A stretch of 9,278 nucleotides of DNA from Muribaculaceae bacterium (GTDB lineage: Bacteria; Bacteroidota; Bacteroidia; Bacteroidales; Muribaculaceae). The notes below the pieces were generated by a model. It worked only from the letters and a program-made list of their open reading frames with translations, searched no databases and had not been told where the DNA came from. A program made the translations under genes and the position numbers. Below are positions 1-5,711 of this stretch, piece after piece. Position 1 is the first letter of the stretch. Each line of letters begins with the position of its first letter. The stretch lies in the NCBI GenBank assembly GCA_017545095.1, contig JAFYCU010000029.1, positions 1 to 9,278 on the forward strand, read 5' to 3'.

Positions 1-273
1 CTGCGCCGAGAGGCCGAACTCGGGCAGTCGTTTCTCGATAAAGCCGCTCATCTGGCCTGTCTGGCTGATGCCTGAGAGGTCGCCATTCATGTCGGCCATG
101 AAGCAGGGCACGCCGGCCTGGCAGAACGTTTCGGCCATCACCTGCAGGGTGACGGTCTTGCCGGTACCTGTGGCGCCAGCGATGAGGCCGTGGCGGTTGG
201 CCATTTTACCTTGGATAGAGAGCGCTCCGTTGGCGCAGTGGGCAATGTATAGCCCGTGGTCTTTGTCGTACAT
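1..273 (-). CDS. HerA-like helicase/ATPase, DUF853 (YjgR) family, N-terminal part
   Basis: The first 91 residues of a P-loop ATPase that runs off the left edge. A Walker A motif GATGTGKT lies at residues 33-40, preceded by ANRHGLIA, and ADMNGDLSG follows at 60-68. This ANRHGLI-GATGTGKT-VTLQ arrangement, with the second block about 20 residues later, is characteristic of the DUF853/YjgR branch of HerA-FtsK ATPases, cytoplasmic proteins whose substrate is poorly defined. The family is usually about 500 residues, so roughly four fifths is missing, including Walker B. The start is the ATG at 273, which gives the short N-terminal strand usual in the family. No TAnnTTTG box is visible in the repeat-filled DNA upstream, so it may be transcribed from the thioredoxin-like gene behind it. 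Family assignment is firm; biological role is not known. Confidence 0.88.
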   Translation of the reverse strand, partial: MYDKDHGLYIAHCANGALSIQGKMANRHGLIAGATGTGKTVTLQVMAETFCQAGVPCFMADMNGDLSGISQTGQMSGFIEKRLPEFGLSAQ

Positions 274-292
274 GGGGGTGGGGGTTTATGGT

Positions 293-331
293 TGTTGAAT
301 TGTTGGATTGTTGAATTGTTGAATTGTTGAA
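293..331. repeat. 8-bp tandem array, unit TGTTGAAT, about 4.9 copies
   Basis: Head-to-tail units begin at 293, 301, 309, 317 and 325. The second carries one change (TGTTGGAT) and the last lacks its final base. Each intact plus-strand unit contains TGA, and the 8-bp period moves it through all three frames. The array starts 20 bp upstream of the DUF853 start codon. It is the first of five different arrays that fill most of 293-485. Confidence 0.9.
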
Positions 332-359
332 GTGAGGAGTGAGGAGTGAATAGTGAGAA
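332..359. repeat. 7-bp tandem array, unit GTGAGGA, 4 copies
   Basis: Units at 332, 339, 346 and 353 read GTGAGGA, GTGAGGA, GTGAATA and GTGAGAA. The array abuts the preceding 8-bp array with no spacer. Each unit has TGA on the plus strand. Confidence 0.88.
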
Positions 360-360
360 A

Positions 361-400
361 GAGTTAAGGAGTTAAGAAACTAAGAAGTTAAGAAGTTAAG
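361..400. repeat. 8-bp tandem array, unit RAGTTAAG, 5 copies
   Basis: Five contiguous units at 361, 369, 377, 385 and 393: GAGTTAAG twice, AAACTAAG once, AAGTTAAG twice. Each has TAA on the plus strand, and four of the five also give TAA on the minus strand. The 23 bp that follow (401-423) hold only a partial GTTATGAA/GTTATATT repetition and no gene. Confidence 0.9.
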
Positions 401-423
401 TATTATTGGGTTATGAAGTTATA

Positions 424-451
424 TTAATTGTTAATTGTAAATTATAAATTG
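424..451. repeat. 7-bp AT-rich tandem array, unit TWAATTR, 4 copies
   Basis: Units at 424, 431, 438 and 445 read TTAATTG, TTAATTG, TAAATTA and TAAATTG. It is more degenerate than its neighbours, but the 7-bp register holds for 28 bp. TAA occurs in every unit on the plus strand. Confidence 0.78.
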
Positions 452-457
452 AATTTG

Positions 458-485
458 TTTTCAGTTTTCAATTTTCAGTTTTCAC
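458..485. repeat. 7-bp tandem array, unit TTTTCAR, overlapping the end of the thioredoxin-like gene
   Basis: Units at 458, 465, 472 and 479 read TTTTCAG, TTTTCAA, TTTTCAG and TTTTCAC. Read on the minus strand, each unit supplies TGA followed by AAAA. The TGA of the second unit (470-468) is the stop codon of the thioredoxin-like gene, whose last residues VKTEN are therefore repeat-encoded. Confidence 0.88.
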
Positions 486-974
486 CGCTTGGGGTGTCCA
501 GTTCTTAAAGAATCGCAGTACTTTCTCTTGGTTGTAGCCGCGGCCTTCCTCCAGGAAGCTGGAGTCTTGGATGTGGAGCACTTTGCCTTTCTCGTTCAGG
601 ACGACAAAGACGGGGAAGCCGAAGCGGGCGGGGTTGCCGAGGCGTTTCATCATCGTGGCGGCCTGTTGCGCCTTGGCGGCATCGTCGTGCTGGCGCGGGT
701 TGTAGTTGACGTGGATGAAGACAAAGTTGTCGGCGATGGTCTGGCTGACCAGCGTGTCGCGGGTGGCGAAGTCGGCGAAGAGCAGACACCACGGGCACCA
801 GTTGCCGCCCACCTGACAGACAACGAACTTGCCCTCAGCCTTGGCTTGCGCTATGGCGTTGTCAATCTGCGTGTTGGGATTGATGTCTTCGTTGTAAACC
901 TTCTTGAGTGGCGTTTGGCCCCACAAGCAGAAGCAGACGAAGAGAGCGGAAAGGGTGAGAAGGATTTTTTTCAT
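468..974 (-). CDS. Secreted thioredoxin-fold protein with CPWC active site
   Basis: A 168-residue protein with a Sec signal peptide (MKKILLTLSALFVCFCLWGQ, cleavage probable near residue 20) and a thioredoxin-like fold. GGNWCPWC places the redox Cys pair at 60 and 63; GFP at 119-121, just before PVFVVL, is the probable cis-proline loop. Length and the W-C-x-x-C context match thioredoxin_7/DUF255-like periplasmic proteins, expected to reduce or rearrange disulfides outside the inner membrane; partners are unknown. The ATG at 974 is preferred to an in-frame ATG at 1025: it gives a proper signal peptide, and 1025 lies upstream of the only -7 box on this strand (986-979). The stop codon lies inside a 7-bp tandem array, so the last five residues look like a recent extension. 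Confidence 0.88.
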   Translation of the reverse strand: MKKILLTLSALFVCFCLWGQTPLKKVYNEDINPNTQIDNAIAQAKAEGKFVVCQVGGNWCPWCLLFADFATRDTLVSQTIADNFVFIHVNYNPRQHDDAAKAQQAATMMKRLGNPARFGFPVFVVLNEKGKVLHIQDSSFLEEGRGYNQEKVLRFFKNWTPQAVKTEN

Positions 975-978
975 AATG

Positions 979-986
979 CAAAAATA
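979..986 (-). promoter_or_regulatory. -7 box TATTTTTG of the thioredoxin-like gene
   Basis: The minus strand reads TATTTTTG, a full match to the Bacteroidetes -7 consensus TAnnTTTG. It ends only 4 nt before the ATG at 974, so the transcript would be leaderless or nearly so. No clear TTTG -33 element lies at the usual distance; a run of T in that zone is the best I can see. Confidence 0.6.
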
Positions 987-1010
987 CATTTTTCTCTTTG
1001 TAAAAATCAC

Positions 1011-1018
1011 TATCTTTG
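1011..1018 (+). promoter_or_regulatory. -7 box TATCTTTG of the DUF2079 gene
   Basis: A full match to TAnnTTTG, 8 nt before the ATG at 1027, predicting a leader of only a few nucleotides. It faces away from the minus-strand box at 979-986 with 24 bp between them, so each promoter's upstream contacts would overlap the other's core. The T-run at 989-993 is the only -33 candidate. Confidence 0.65.
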
Positions 1019-1026
1019 TGGCCAAT

Positions 1027-2484
1027 ATGGAAAAATTCTTATCTCGATACCGTGTACCTATTATCGTTGGAGTGCTGTTGTGTTTTGCAGGGCTCTATGT
1101 GTTGCTGTCGTTTGTCAACCATTGGATGTTTCGCACGTATGGCCTTGATTTGGGTTTATATACCAAGACGCTTTACGACCATGCACATCTGAGGATGAAC
1201 GACTGCAGCTTCTATCTCTGGCAGCCGGGCAATCAATTTGGTGACCATTTTGACCTCTATCTGGTGTTGCTCTCGCCATTGGTGTATGTTTTCGGTGAAT
1301 ACACTTTGCTGATTGTACAACTGTTGGCTCTGGTCATGGGACTGTGGGGCATCTACAAATTGGCGCGTCTGTATACCGAGAGCGAGGTGATTCCCATGTT
1401 GGCCATGTTGCTGCTTGGCCTGAACTTTGGCGTATGGCATGCCATGGCTTTTGATTATCACTCGAATGTGGTCAGTGCCTTGATGTTGCCGTGGCTGCTC
1501 TATTTTGTGAAGAAAGAGCAACCGTGGGGCGTGGTGTTGATGGCTTTCGCCATGTCTATTGCTAAGGAAACCTCGGCGTTATGGGTTGTGTTTGTATTGT
1601 TGGCGTTGCTGTGGGATTGGCGTCACAATCGCTTGATGCGCAGAGTTCTGGGTTATACGACTTTGGGTTGTGTGCTCTATTTTGTGGTGGTGACGATGTG
1701 GGTGATGCCTTCGTTTGGAAGTGGACGCGGTTTTTGGCGATATGAGTGGATGGGCAATGGAATGAGCGGCGTGGCTAAGTGGGTGCTGTCCCATCCGTTG
1801 GAGGCCATACGCGACTTTTTCACCAATTTCACTCCTGATGCCACAGGAGATGGGCTAAAAACAGAATTCTTTATCTGCGTGTTGCTCTCTGGAGGTCTGT
1901 TTTTGTTTGTCAAGCCCAATTATCTGCTGATGATAATTCCGCCGGTAGCTATGAAGATGTTAGCTGGAGATGTCGGCTTTTGGGGCATTACGTGGCATTA
2001 TAATGTGGAAGTGGCTGTTGTGTCGGCTGTGGCCGTCGTGATGGTGCTGTGCCAAAATCCACACAAACGCCTGGCGCAGTGGTGTGGTGTGGTGGCCGTG
2101 TTGCTGACCTTCGGCACGCTCATCTATACTACCGATACCCCACTGACTATCATTCGCAAAGAAAATTTGCGCGTGTTCGACGCCCGCCATTACCATCAGC
2201 CAGAGTTTGATGTCAAGGCGGCCCGCCGTATGATTGAGAAAATACCTGACAACGCCTCAGTATGTGCCACCACCATGTTCACGCCACACGTGGCTGCCCG
2301 CGACAGTGTCTATATTTTCCCGATGGGCTTGGCCTACGGAGCCGACTACTATCTGATGTTGCGCCACCATTGGTGTTACTATGAGGGTGAGGAGGATCAA
2401 GTCAATAGAATTATCAACGACACAGTGCATTACCGCCTCATCGACACCGATGGCTCTATCTATCTGATGAAAACAGTGCCGTAA
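1027..2484 (+). CDS. DUF2079 family polytopic membrane protein (GT-C-like)
   Basis: A 485-residue inner-membrane protein with about ten hydrophobic segments and a soluble C-terminal tail from about residue 375. Family landmarks in order: one N-terminal membrane helix (11-29); YGLDLGLYTKTLYD with Asp41 in the first outer loop; NQFGDHFDLYLVLLSPL (GDHF at 72-75); FDYHS at 142-146; and AKETSA at 179-184, the KE position that often reads KED in relatives. DUF2079 proteins resemble GT-C glycosyltransferases, which use polyprenyl-linked sugar donors and an acidic residue in the first extracytoplasmic loop; transferase activity here is inference. An in-frame ATG at 904 would add 41 residues complementary to the thioredoxin-like gene and would precede the -7 box at 1011-1018, so 1027 is chosen. 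It converges on the GNAT gene with 14 bp between them, including a run of seven T (2494-2500). Confidence 0.85.
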   Translation: MEKFLSRYRVPIIVGVLLCFAGLYVLLSFVNHWMFRTYGLDLGLYTKTLYDHAHLRMNDCSFYLWQPGNQFGDHFDLYLVLLSPLVYVFGEYTLLIVQLLALVMGLWGIYKLARLYTESEVIPMLAMLLLGLNFGVWHAMAFDYHSNVVSALMLPWLLYFVKKEQPWGVVLMAFAMSIAKETSALWVVFVLLALLWDWRHNRLMRRVLGYTTLGCVLYFVVVTMWVMPSFGSGRGFWRYEWMGNGMSGVAKWVLSHPLEAIRDFFTNFTPDATGDGLKTEFFICVLLSGGLFLFVKPNYLLMIIPPVAMKMLAGDVGFWGITWHYNVEVAVVSAVAVVMVLCQNPHKRLAQWCGVVAVLLTFGTLIYTTDTPLTIIRKENLRVFDARHYHQPEFDVKAARRMIEKIPDNASVCATTMFTPHVAARDSVYIFPMGLAYGADYYLMLRHHWCYYEGEEDQVNRIINDTVHYRLIDTDGSIYLMKTVP

Positions 2485-2498
2485 AGGTGGTAGTTTTT

Positions 2499-3032
2499 TT
2501 ATAAGTTGTTGATTTTCTGGTAGGCCAACCGCTCGTCGCCCGATTCGAGGTAGATGATGCCGCAATAGGTGAAGCCGTGTTTGAGAAGATTATGCTGCAT
2601 GATTTGATTGTCACGATGGGTGTCAATTCTAATATTGCCATCTATAGAAAACCAAAAATCTAACATGGTTTTGAAAAGTCCGTGCTTGTCGGGGCGGCCG
2701 GCAATGCGGTGCACCACGTGATAGGGTAGCGGCTCGTCGATCCAAGCACCTTCGTAAATGTGGCTGTAGGTGGGCTCTGGCGATGGCAGACAAGCAAAGT
2801 AACCGACAATCTCGCCCGCTTCTTCCACAACATAACCGCCACGAAGCTGAATGTCTTTTCTGATCACACTTTCAGTAGGATAGCCATGAATCCATTGGTT
2901 GAAATTGCCCGCTGCGCGCATCGTCTTTTTGGCCGCCCCAATGACCGTCATAATGGTTTCAAGGTCAGTAAGTTCTGCTAACCGAAAGGTCCGCGTGGTA
3001 GAGGTTGACGAAGTGGGACAACTGCTGGGCAT
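2499..3032 (-). CDS. GNAT family N-acetyltransferase
   Basis: A 177-residue cytoplasmic acetyltransferase of the Gcn5-related fold. FRLAELTDLETIMTVIGAA (16-34) is the first strand and helix, GYVVEEAGEIVGYFA (66-80) the central hairpin, and YHVVHRIA followed by RPDKHGLF (104-120) the acetyl-CoA pyrophosphate loop, here without the usual GxG pair. NIRIDTHRDNQIMQHNLLKHGF then CGIIYLESGDERLAYQK (133-173) is typical of a Bacteroidetes/Firmicutes subgroup; the acceptor is unknown. The first 14 residues are Ser/Thr-rich and unlike the rest, as expected where DNA is read outside its ancestral frame. No ATG lies closer to FRLAE, so 3032 is the only in-frame ATG start; it gives a leader of about 29 nt from the -7 box at 3069-3062. 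A second reading frame overlaps the 5' end. Confidence 0.85.
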   Translation of the reverse strand: MPSSCPTSSTSTTRTFRLAELTDLETIMTVIGAAKKTMRAAGNFNQWIHGYPTESVIRKDIQLRGGYVVEEAGEIVGYFACLPSPEPTYSHIYEGAWIDEPLPYHVVHRIAGRPDKHGLFKTMLDFWFSIDGNIRIDTHRDNQIMQHNLLKHGFTYCGIIYLESGDERLAYQKINNL

Positions 3033-3048
3033 AAGTGTAAGCTGGCAT
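2965..3048 (-). other. Possible upstream ORF (27 codons) overlapping the GNAT start
   Basis: From the ATG at 3048 the minus strand encodes MPAYTYAQQLSHFVNLYHAD plus seven residues, then TGA at 2967-2965. It is the first ATG after the -7 box (13 nt away) and overlaps the GNAT gene by 68 bp in the +1 frame. Its composition (amphipathic, mixed) looks more protein-like than the Ser/Thr-rich GNAT N-terminus in the same DNA. It could be a leader peptide coupled to GNAT translation, the true N-terminus cut off by a frameshift, or chance. I do not recognise it as a family. Confidence 0.35.
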
Positions 3049-3061
3049 GGTTGATGAGATG

Positions 3062-3069
3062 CAAAAGTA
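3062..3069 (-). promoter_or_regulatory. -7 box TACTTTTG of the GNAT gene
   Basis: The minus strand reads TACTTTTG, a full match to TAnnTTTG. It ends 13 nt before the ATG at 3048 and 29 nt before the GNAT ATG at 3032. Upstream, the TTG of the palindrome at 3086-3097 is the candidate -33 element, with a 22-nt spacer. Confidence 0.65.
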
Positions 3070-3085
3070 AGAAAAGTACCTTATT

Positions 3086-3097
3086 AAATTGCAATTT
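3086..3097. promoter_or_regulatory. 12-bp palindrome shared by two divergent promoters
   Basis: AAATTGCAATTT is a perfect palindrome centred between 3091 and 3092. That centre is 22.5 bp from the near edge of each flanking -7 box (3069 and 3114). Each half carries TTG in the correct orientation to serve as the -33 element of one promoter, with a 22-nt spacer each way. It may be a shared core promoter element, an operator, or both. Confidence 0.5.
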
Positions 3098-3113
3098 ATC
3101 ATGGCAAAAAGTG

Positions 3114-3121
3114 TACCTTTG
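3114..3121 (+). promoter_or_regulatory. -7 box TACCTTTG of the dpp5-like gene
   Basis: A full match to TAnnTTTG, 32 nt before the ATG at 3154, giving a leader of ordinary length for this group. The leader is AT-rich and has no Shine-Dalgarno-like sequence beyond a weak TAGGAAT 14-20 nt before the start. Confidence 0.7.
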
Positions 3122-3153
3122 CACATTCATTTAGGAATCAATATAAATCAAAT

Positions 3154-5262
3154 ATGAAAAAAACTATTATCGCATTGGCATTGCTGACTTTAGTAAGTGC
3201 CTGCTCAAAGAAAATGGAACAGAAAGAAGACGAAAAAATCATTGGCAAACCCGCCATTGAAGTGAAAAACGGACAGTTCACGCCCGACGTGATGTGGGCG
3301 CTGGGCAAGATGGGCGAGAGCGCCGTGTCGCCCGACGGCAAACTGCTGGCCTACACGGTCACCTATTACGACATGGAAGAGAATAAAGGCAACGCCGAAC
3401 TCTACCTGTTGCCCACCAACGGCGGCAAAGCCGAACAGCTGACCACCACCGCCAAGAGCGAGTTCAATCCCGCTTGGCTCGACAATCAAACGCTGTTGTT
3501 CTGTCGTGGCAGTGAGTTGCTCTCGATGGATGTGAACAGCAAGAATGAGAAGGTGTTGGCCACTTTCGAGAACGGCATCGAAGGCTTCAAAATCGCGCCC
3601 GATGGCAAGTCGATAGTCTATATCGCCACCAAGCCCGTACAACGCCCCGAGCATCTGAATAAGTTGTACGAAGGCCTCGACAAGACCACCGGCCGCATCA
3701 ACGAGGACCTGATGTACCGCCATTGGGACAATTGGGTGGATGAGTACCCGCAGATTTTCCTCGCTAAGCTCGACGGCACGCTCGACATTGAACATGCCAC
3801 TGCCCTTATCGACAGCACCTTTGAGTGCCCCATGCGCCCGTGGGGTGGCATTGAGCAGTTCAACTACAGCCCCGACAGCAAGCTGGTTGCCTACACCTGC
3901 CGCCAGAAAACGGGTAAGGATTACGCCCTCTCGACCAACAGCGACATTTTCGTTTACGATATCGAAAAAGGCACCACCCGCAACATCAGCGAAGGCATTA
4001 TGGGCTACGACCAGAATCCCGTGTTTAGCCACGACAGCAAGATGGTGGCTTGGGAGAGCATGGAACGCGACGGCTACGAGAGCGACAAGGCGCGCCTGAT
4101 GGTGGCCGACCTCGCTACGGGCGAGCGCACCGACCTGACCGCCGAGTTTGATTACAGTGTGAGCGGCATCAACTGGACCGCCGACGACAAGGAACTGCTG
4201 GCTGTGGTCGGCTATCGTGGCACTTACGAGATTTTCGGCTTCAACCGTGAGACGAAGGCCGTTCGTCAGCTGTCGAATGGCTACCACGACGTGCACGGCT
4301 TCGAGCTGGTGGGCGACAAACTGTATGCCAACCAAGTGTCGATGCAGTATCCTTCCGAGATTTTTGTCTATAACCTGAACGACGATAAGGCCGAAGGCAG
4401 CAAGCTGACCACCATCAACGATGAGGTGCTCGCGCAGGTGCGCATGGGCAAGACCGAGCCCCATTGGATAAAGACTGCCGACGGCAAGGATATGCTCACC
4501 TGGCTCATCTATCCGTACGATTACGATAGCACCAAGACCTATCCTGCGCTGCTCTTCTGCGAGGGCGGTCCGCAGTCGATGGTTAGCCAGTTCTGGAGCA
4601 CGCGCTGGAATTTCGAGGTGATGAGTGGCGCCGGCTACTTTATCATCGCCCCCAACTGCCGCGGTTGCCCGGGCTTTGGCATGGAGTGGCTGGAGGAGAT
4701 TAGCGGCGACTATGGCGGACTCTGCATGCAGGACTATATGATCGCTGCTGACTACTTCGCCGACAATATGCCGCAAATTGACAAGGAGCGCCTTGGTGCC
4801 TGCGGGGCCAGCTTCGGTGGCTTCAGCATCTACTGGCTGGCGGGCCACAACCACGATGCGAAAGGCTATCAGGACGGCCGACGCTTCAAGGCCTTCCTGG
4901 CGCACAACGGTATGTTTAACTTCGAACAGCAATATCTTGAAACAGAAGAACTTTGGTTTGTTAACTGGGATTTGGGCGGTCCCTACTGGGATTGGGATAA
5001 TCCTAAGGTGAAGAAGAGCTATGCCAACTCGCCGCATCGCTTTGTGGATAAGTGGAATACGCCGCTATGCGTCATCCATTCAGAGTTCGACTTCCGCATT
5101 GTTGCTTCGCAGGGTATGGCCGCCTACAATGCTGCCAAACTGCGTGGCCTCGATGCCCGCTACCTCTATTTCCCCGATGAAACCCACTGGGTGCTCAAAC
5201 CGCAGAACAGCTTGCTTTGGCATCGCAACTTCATCGACTGGTTTGATACGCAGTTGAAGTAA
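3154..5262 (+). CDS. dpp5: Dipeptidyl-peptidase 5-like S9C serine peptidase, lipoprotein
   Basis: A 702-residue prolyl-oligopeptidase-family enzyme close to the DPP5 group of Porphyromonas gingivalis, which removes N-terminal dipeptides with hydrophobic residues or alanine at P1. MKKTIIALALLTLVSAC is a lipoprotein signal with lipobox VSAC; Cys17 would be lipidated. A beta-propeller spans about 40-430, with repeated SPDGK-type blades and conserved stretches such as GRINEDLMYRHWDNWVDEYP, PWGGIEQF and LSTNSDIF. The alpha/beta-hydrolase domain (about 440-702) holds the triad: Ser553 in GASFGG, Asp646 in SEFDFRI, His678 in DETHWV. GGPQ (oxyanion-side loop) and NWDLGGPYWD are also family features. 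QKEDE follows the lipidated Cys by six residues, resembling surface-export signals of Bacteroidetes lipoproteins, so the enzyme may face outward. It supplies peptides to amino-acid-fermenting or scavenging metabolism; the FMN-binding gene follows after 42 bp. Confidence 0.92.
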   Translation: MKKTIIALALLTLVSACSKKMEQKEDEKIIGKPAIEVKNGQFTPDVMWALGKMGESAVSPDGKLLAYTVTYYDMEENKGNAELYLLPTNGGKAEQLTTTAKSEFNPAWLDNQTLLFCRGSELLSMDVNSKNEKVLATFENGIEGFKIAPDGKSIVYIATKPVQRPEHLNKLYEGLDKTTGRINEDLMYRHWDNWVDEYPQIFLAKLDGTLDIEHATALIDSTFECPMRPWGGIEQFNYSPDSKLVAYTCRQKTGKDYALSTNSDIFVYDIEKGTTRNISEGIMGYDQNPVFSHDSKMVAWESMERDGYESDKARLMVADLATGERTDLTAEFDYSVSGINWTADDKELLAVVGYRGTYEIFGFNRETKAVRQLSNGYHDVHGFELVGDKLYANQVSMQYPSEIFVYNLNDDKAEGSKLTTINDEVLAQVRMGKTEPHWIKTADGKDMLTWLIYPYDYDSTKTYPALLFCEGGPQSMVSQFWSTRWNFEVMSGAGYFIIAPNCRGCPGFGMEWLEEISGDYGGLCMQDYMIAADYFADNMPQIDKERLGACGASFGGFSIYWLAGHNHDAKGYQDGRRFKAFLAHNGMFNFEQQYLETEELWFVNWDLGGPYWDWDNPKVKKSYANSPHRFVDKWNTPLCVIHSEFDFRIVASQGMAAYNAAKLRGLDARYLYFPDETHWVLKPQNSLLWHRNFIDWFDTQLK

Positions 5263-5304
5263 GGATTTATTTTGTTGATTATTAAGTTATTGAAGATATA
5301 AGAT

Positions 5305-5709
5305 ATGAAGAAATGGATTTTGATGGCTGCATGTCTGATTGTGGTTGTGACAGCCGCTGTGATGCTCATCAGCTTTGCCCCTGGTGATGGTATCATGACC
5401 AAGGAGAATGGCGTTTATGTGGTGAATACAACGAAGTTGGCACCCGAAGTGAGAGGCTATATGGGCACGACGCCGCTGAAGATTTACATCAAAGACGATA
5501 AAATTCAGAAAATAGAGGCGTTGCCCAACGACGAGACACCCCACTTTTTTTCGGCCGTCAAAGAGGATTTGTTAGACGCTTGGAACGGTATGACCGTAAA
5601 GCAAGCGCTGAAAGCCGAGGTGGATGCTGTTTCGGGCGCCACCTATTCTTCCAAGGCGGTGAAGGAAAACGTTCGCCTTGGCTTGGAGTATTACAACAAG
5701 AAGAAGTAA
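5305..5709 (+). CDS. Membrane-anchored FMN-binding domain protein
   Basis: A 134-residue protein with one N-terminal membrane helix (4-24) and an extracytoplasmic FMN-binding domain (PF04205 type). The key site is VSGATYSS: Thr113 in SGAT is where ApbE attaches FMN through a phosphoester bond in NqrC, RnfG and related proteins. The flanking pattern, strand GYMGTTPLKIYIKDDKIQKIEAL then EDLLDAWNGMTVKQAL before the SGAT loop, fits a minimal single-domain member. Such proteins carry electrons outside the inner membrane. No ApbE flavin transferase and no reductase partner lies in the window, so its donor and acceptor are unknown. It is probably cotranscribed with dpp5, as no TAnnTTTG box lies in the 42-bp gap. 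Its stop is only 2 bp from the stop of the opposing Na/Pi gene. Confidence 0.88.
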   Translation: MKKWILMAACLIVVVTAAVMLISFAPGDGIMTKENGVYVVNTTKLAPEVRGYMGTTPLKIYIKDDKIQKIEALPNDETPHFFSAVKEDLLDAWNGMTVKQALKAEVDAVSGATYSSKAVKENVRLGLEYYNKKK

Positions 5710-5711
5710 GG

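Noticed and set aside
904..1026. N-terminal extension of DUF2079 from an in-frame ATG at 904
   Set aside because: The extra 41 residues are complementary to the thioredoxin-like signal peptide region, and the -7 box lies downstream of that ATG.
489..1148. A 219-codon plus-strand open frame across the thioredoxin-like gene
   Set aside because: Antisense to a gene with a signal peptide and CPWC motif; it also runs through the divergent promoter and into DUF2079 out of frame.
2494..2500. Seven T after DUF2079 as a terminator
   Set aside because: I could not find a convincing stem just before the T-run, so it is mentioned only with the gene.
3205..5037. A 610-codon open frame on the minus strand opposite dpp5
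   Set aside because: It is exactly antisense to a well-conserved peptidase and its translation is Val/Ala/His-rich without any domain; it arises from the codon bias of dpp5.
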